A stretch of 5,859 bases of DNA from Candidatus Iainarchaeum sp. Its GTDB lineage: Archaea; Iainarchaeota; Iainarchaeia; Iainarchaeales; GW2011-AR10. A program made the translations under genes and the position numbers. A model generated the notes under the pieces. It did not search any database. It was not told the DNA's origin and saw only the letters and a list, made by a program, of their open reading frames with translations. Within the stretch, counting starts at the first letter, position 1. Every line of letters begins with the position of its first letter. Shown in pieces: positions 5,205 through 5,859 of the stretch. The DNA lies in NCBI GenBank assembly GCA_016186855.1, contig JACPKT010000026.1, positions 1 through 5,859 of the forward strand, given 5' to 3'.

Positions 5205-5859
5205 TTAAGGTAGAAAGTCCTTGTTTTTGATTTTGTCGGGGAGGTATTCTTCTGTTATGAAGCGGATCCCTTTTTTGGATAGTGCTTCGAGTTCGAGTTT
5301 GACTGCTTTTTGTTTCATGTTTGCGAATTCTTCTTGCCATTCTTTTTTCTTGAACCATTCATAGCTTGCCATTTCATTCAATCTTTTTACATCAAGCTGG
5401 TTTAGCTTGATTGTGACTTCTTTTGGAATTTTGTATTTTTCCACGTCGAATGTTGTGAGCCCGATGTATTTTGTGTCCGGCGTTGCAAGCTTTTCTTCAG
5501 AGTAAGAGAGTGAAATGGAGCCTTGTTTTATTACTGAGTAAATGTACATTCCCCAAGGGTCTGCATCCATTAGAGCAAATACTGGGAGTTTGTGTTCTAA
5601 GTTGAGGCGTTGCACGAGCCTTCTTTCTGCTCTTGAAGGCTGTCCCCTGCCTGTTATTATTATGCATTTGTGTTTTTTCCAGAACTTGTCTTCGTTGAAC
5701 CTTTTCCAGACTGCATCTTTTTCAATGAATAGCACAAAATCTGCGCTTACGTCCTTGAATTCGATTCTTTCGGGTTCCACGTTGGACGGTACGCCCCAGC
5801 CGCCGGAACCCATTTTTGTCAAATCTATTGTGTCGTTTCCGTCTTTTATTTTCATTTCG
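5205..5859 (-). CDS. top6A: DNA topoisomerase VI subunit A, C-terminal part (start beyond right edge)
   Basis: Topo VI is the ATP-dependent type IIB topoisomerase of archaea, relaxing and decatenating DNA; subunit A (Spo11 homologue) cuts DNA and subunit B is the GHKL ATPase. The visible 217 or so codons hold the Toprim domain: FVLFIEKDAVWKRF (metal-binding Glu), ITGRGQPSRAERRL, and LMDADPWGMYIYS with the DxD pair. The Glu-to-first-Asp distance is 52 residues, as I recall for Methanocaldococcus jannaschii Top6A (E197/D249). The tail EEYLPDKIKNKDFLP ends like the family. By comparison with the ~370-residue family length, about 150 N-terminal residues are missing, including the 5Y-CAP domain and its catalytic Tyr. 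The Met at 5855 is internal, since the frame stays open to the edge. In archaea top6B commonly sits just upstream, which here would be off the right edge. Confidence 0.92.
   Translation of the reverse strand, partial: EMKIKDGNDTIDLTKMGSGGWGVPSNVEPERIEFKDVSADFVLFIEKDAVWKRFNEDKFWKKHKCIIITGRGQPSRAERRLVQRLNLEHKLPVFALMDADPWGMYIYSVIKQGSISLSYSEEKLATPDTKYIGLTTFDVEKYKIPKEVTIKLNQLDVKRLNEMASYEWFKKKEWQEEFANMKQKAVKLELEALSKKGIRFITEEYLPDKIKNKDFLP

Overview
The window looks like a compact archaeal genome, most likely a DPANN-type lineage, though that placement is an inference. It carries the A subunit of topoisomerase VI, the alpha subunit of ADP-forming acetyl-CoA synthetase, an Mre11-type nuclease and a ThiI-family THUMP protein. 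The archaeal-looking set, the tight gene packing and the Lys-AAA-rich coding sequence (many A6-A9 runs) point to Archaea. No rRNA, tRNA, CRISPR array or phage gene is visible.

Region 1 (1-795, + strand) is a broken dienelactone hydrolase gene. It has an in-frame TAA at 159-161. It is also split by an 89-bp element (447-535) with 25-bp imperfect terminal inverted repeats flanked by a TA duplication. Removing the element and one TA restores one reading frame through to the end of the family. This is the strongest unusual observation here: an apparent MITE (small non-autonomous transposon) caught in a gene that still encodes its full Cys-Asp-His triad.

Region 2 (about 796-864) is a T-rich intergenic strip that probably ends the hydrolase transcript and supplies the promoter of the next operon.

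Region 3 (865-3602, + strand) is a three-gene operon. It holds a ThiI-family protein whose PP-loop is degenerate and whose C-terminal half is missing, a HAD phosphatase/phosphomutase that overlaps it by ATGA, and an Mre11/SbcD-like nuclease starting with TTG behind a near-perfect Shine-Dalgarno. No Rad50 partner is adjacent.

Region 4 (3599-5859, - strand) converges on the operon, and the opposing stop codons overlap by 4 nt. It contains acdA, a 226-bp intergenic stretch, and the C-terminal ~217 codons of top6A, whose start lies beyond the right edge. acdA serves energy metabolism (acyl-CoA to acid plus ATP) and top6A serves DNA topology. The ThiI-like, HAD and Mre11 genes share a transcript but have no obvious common pathway.
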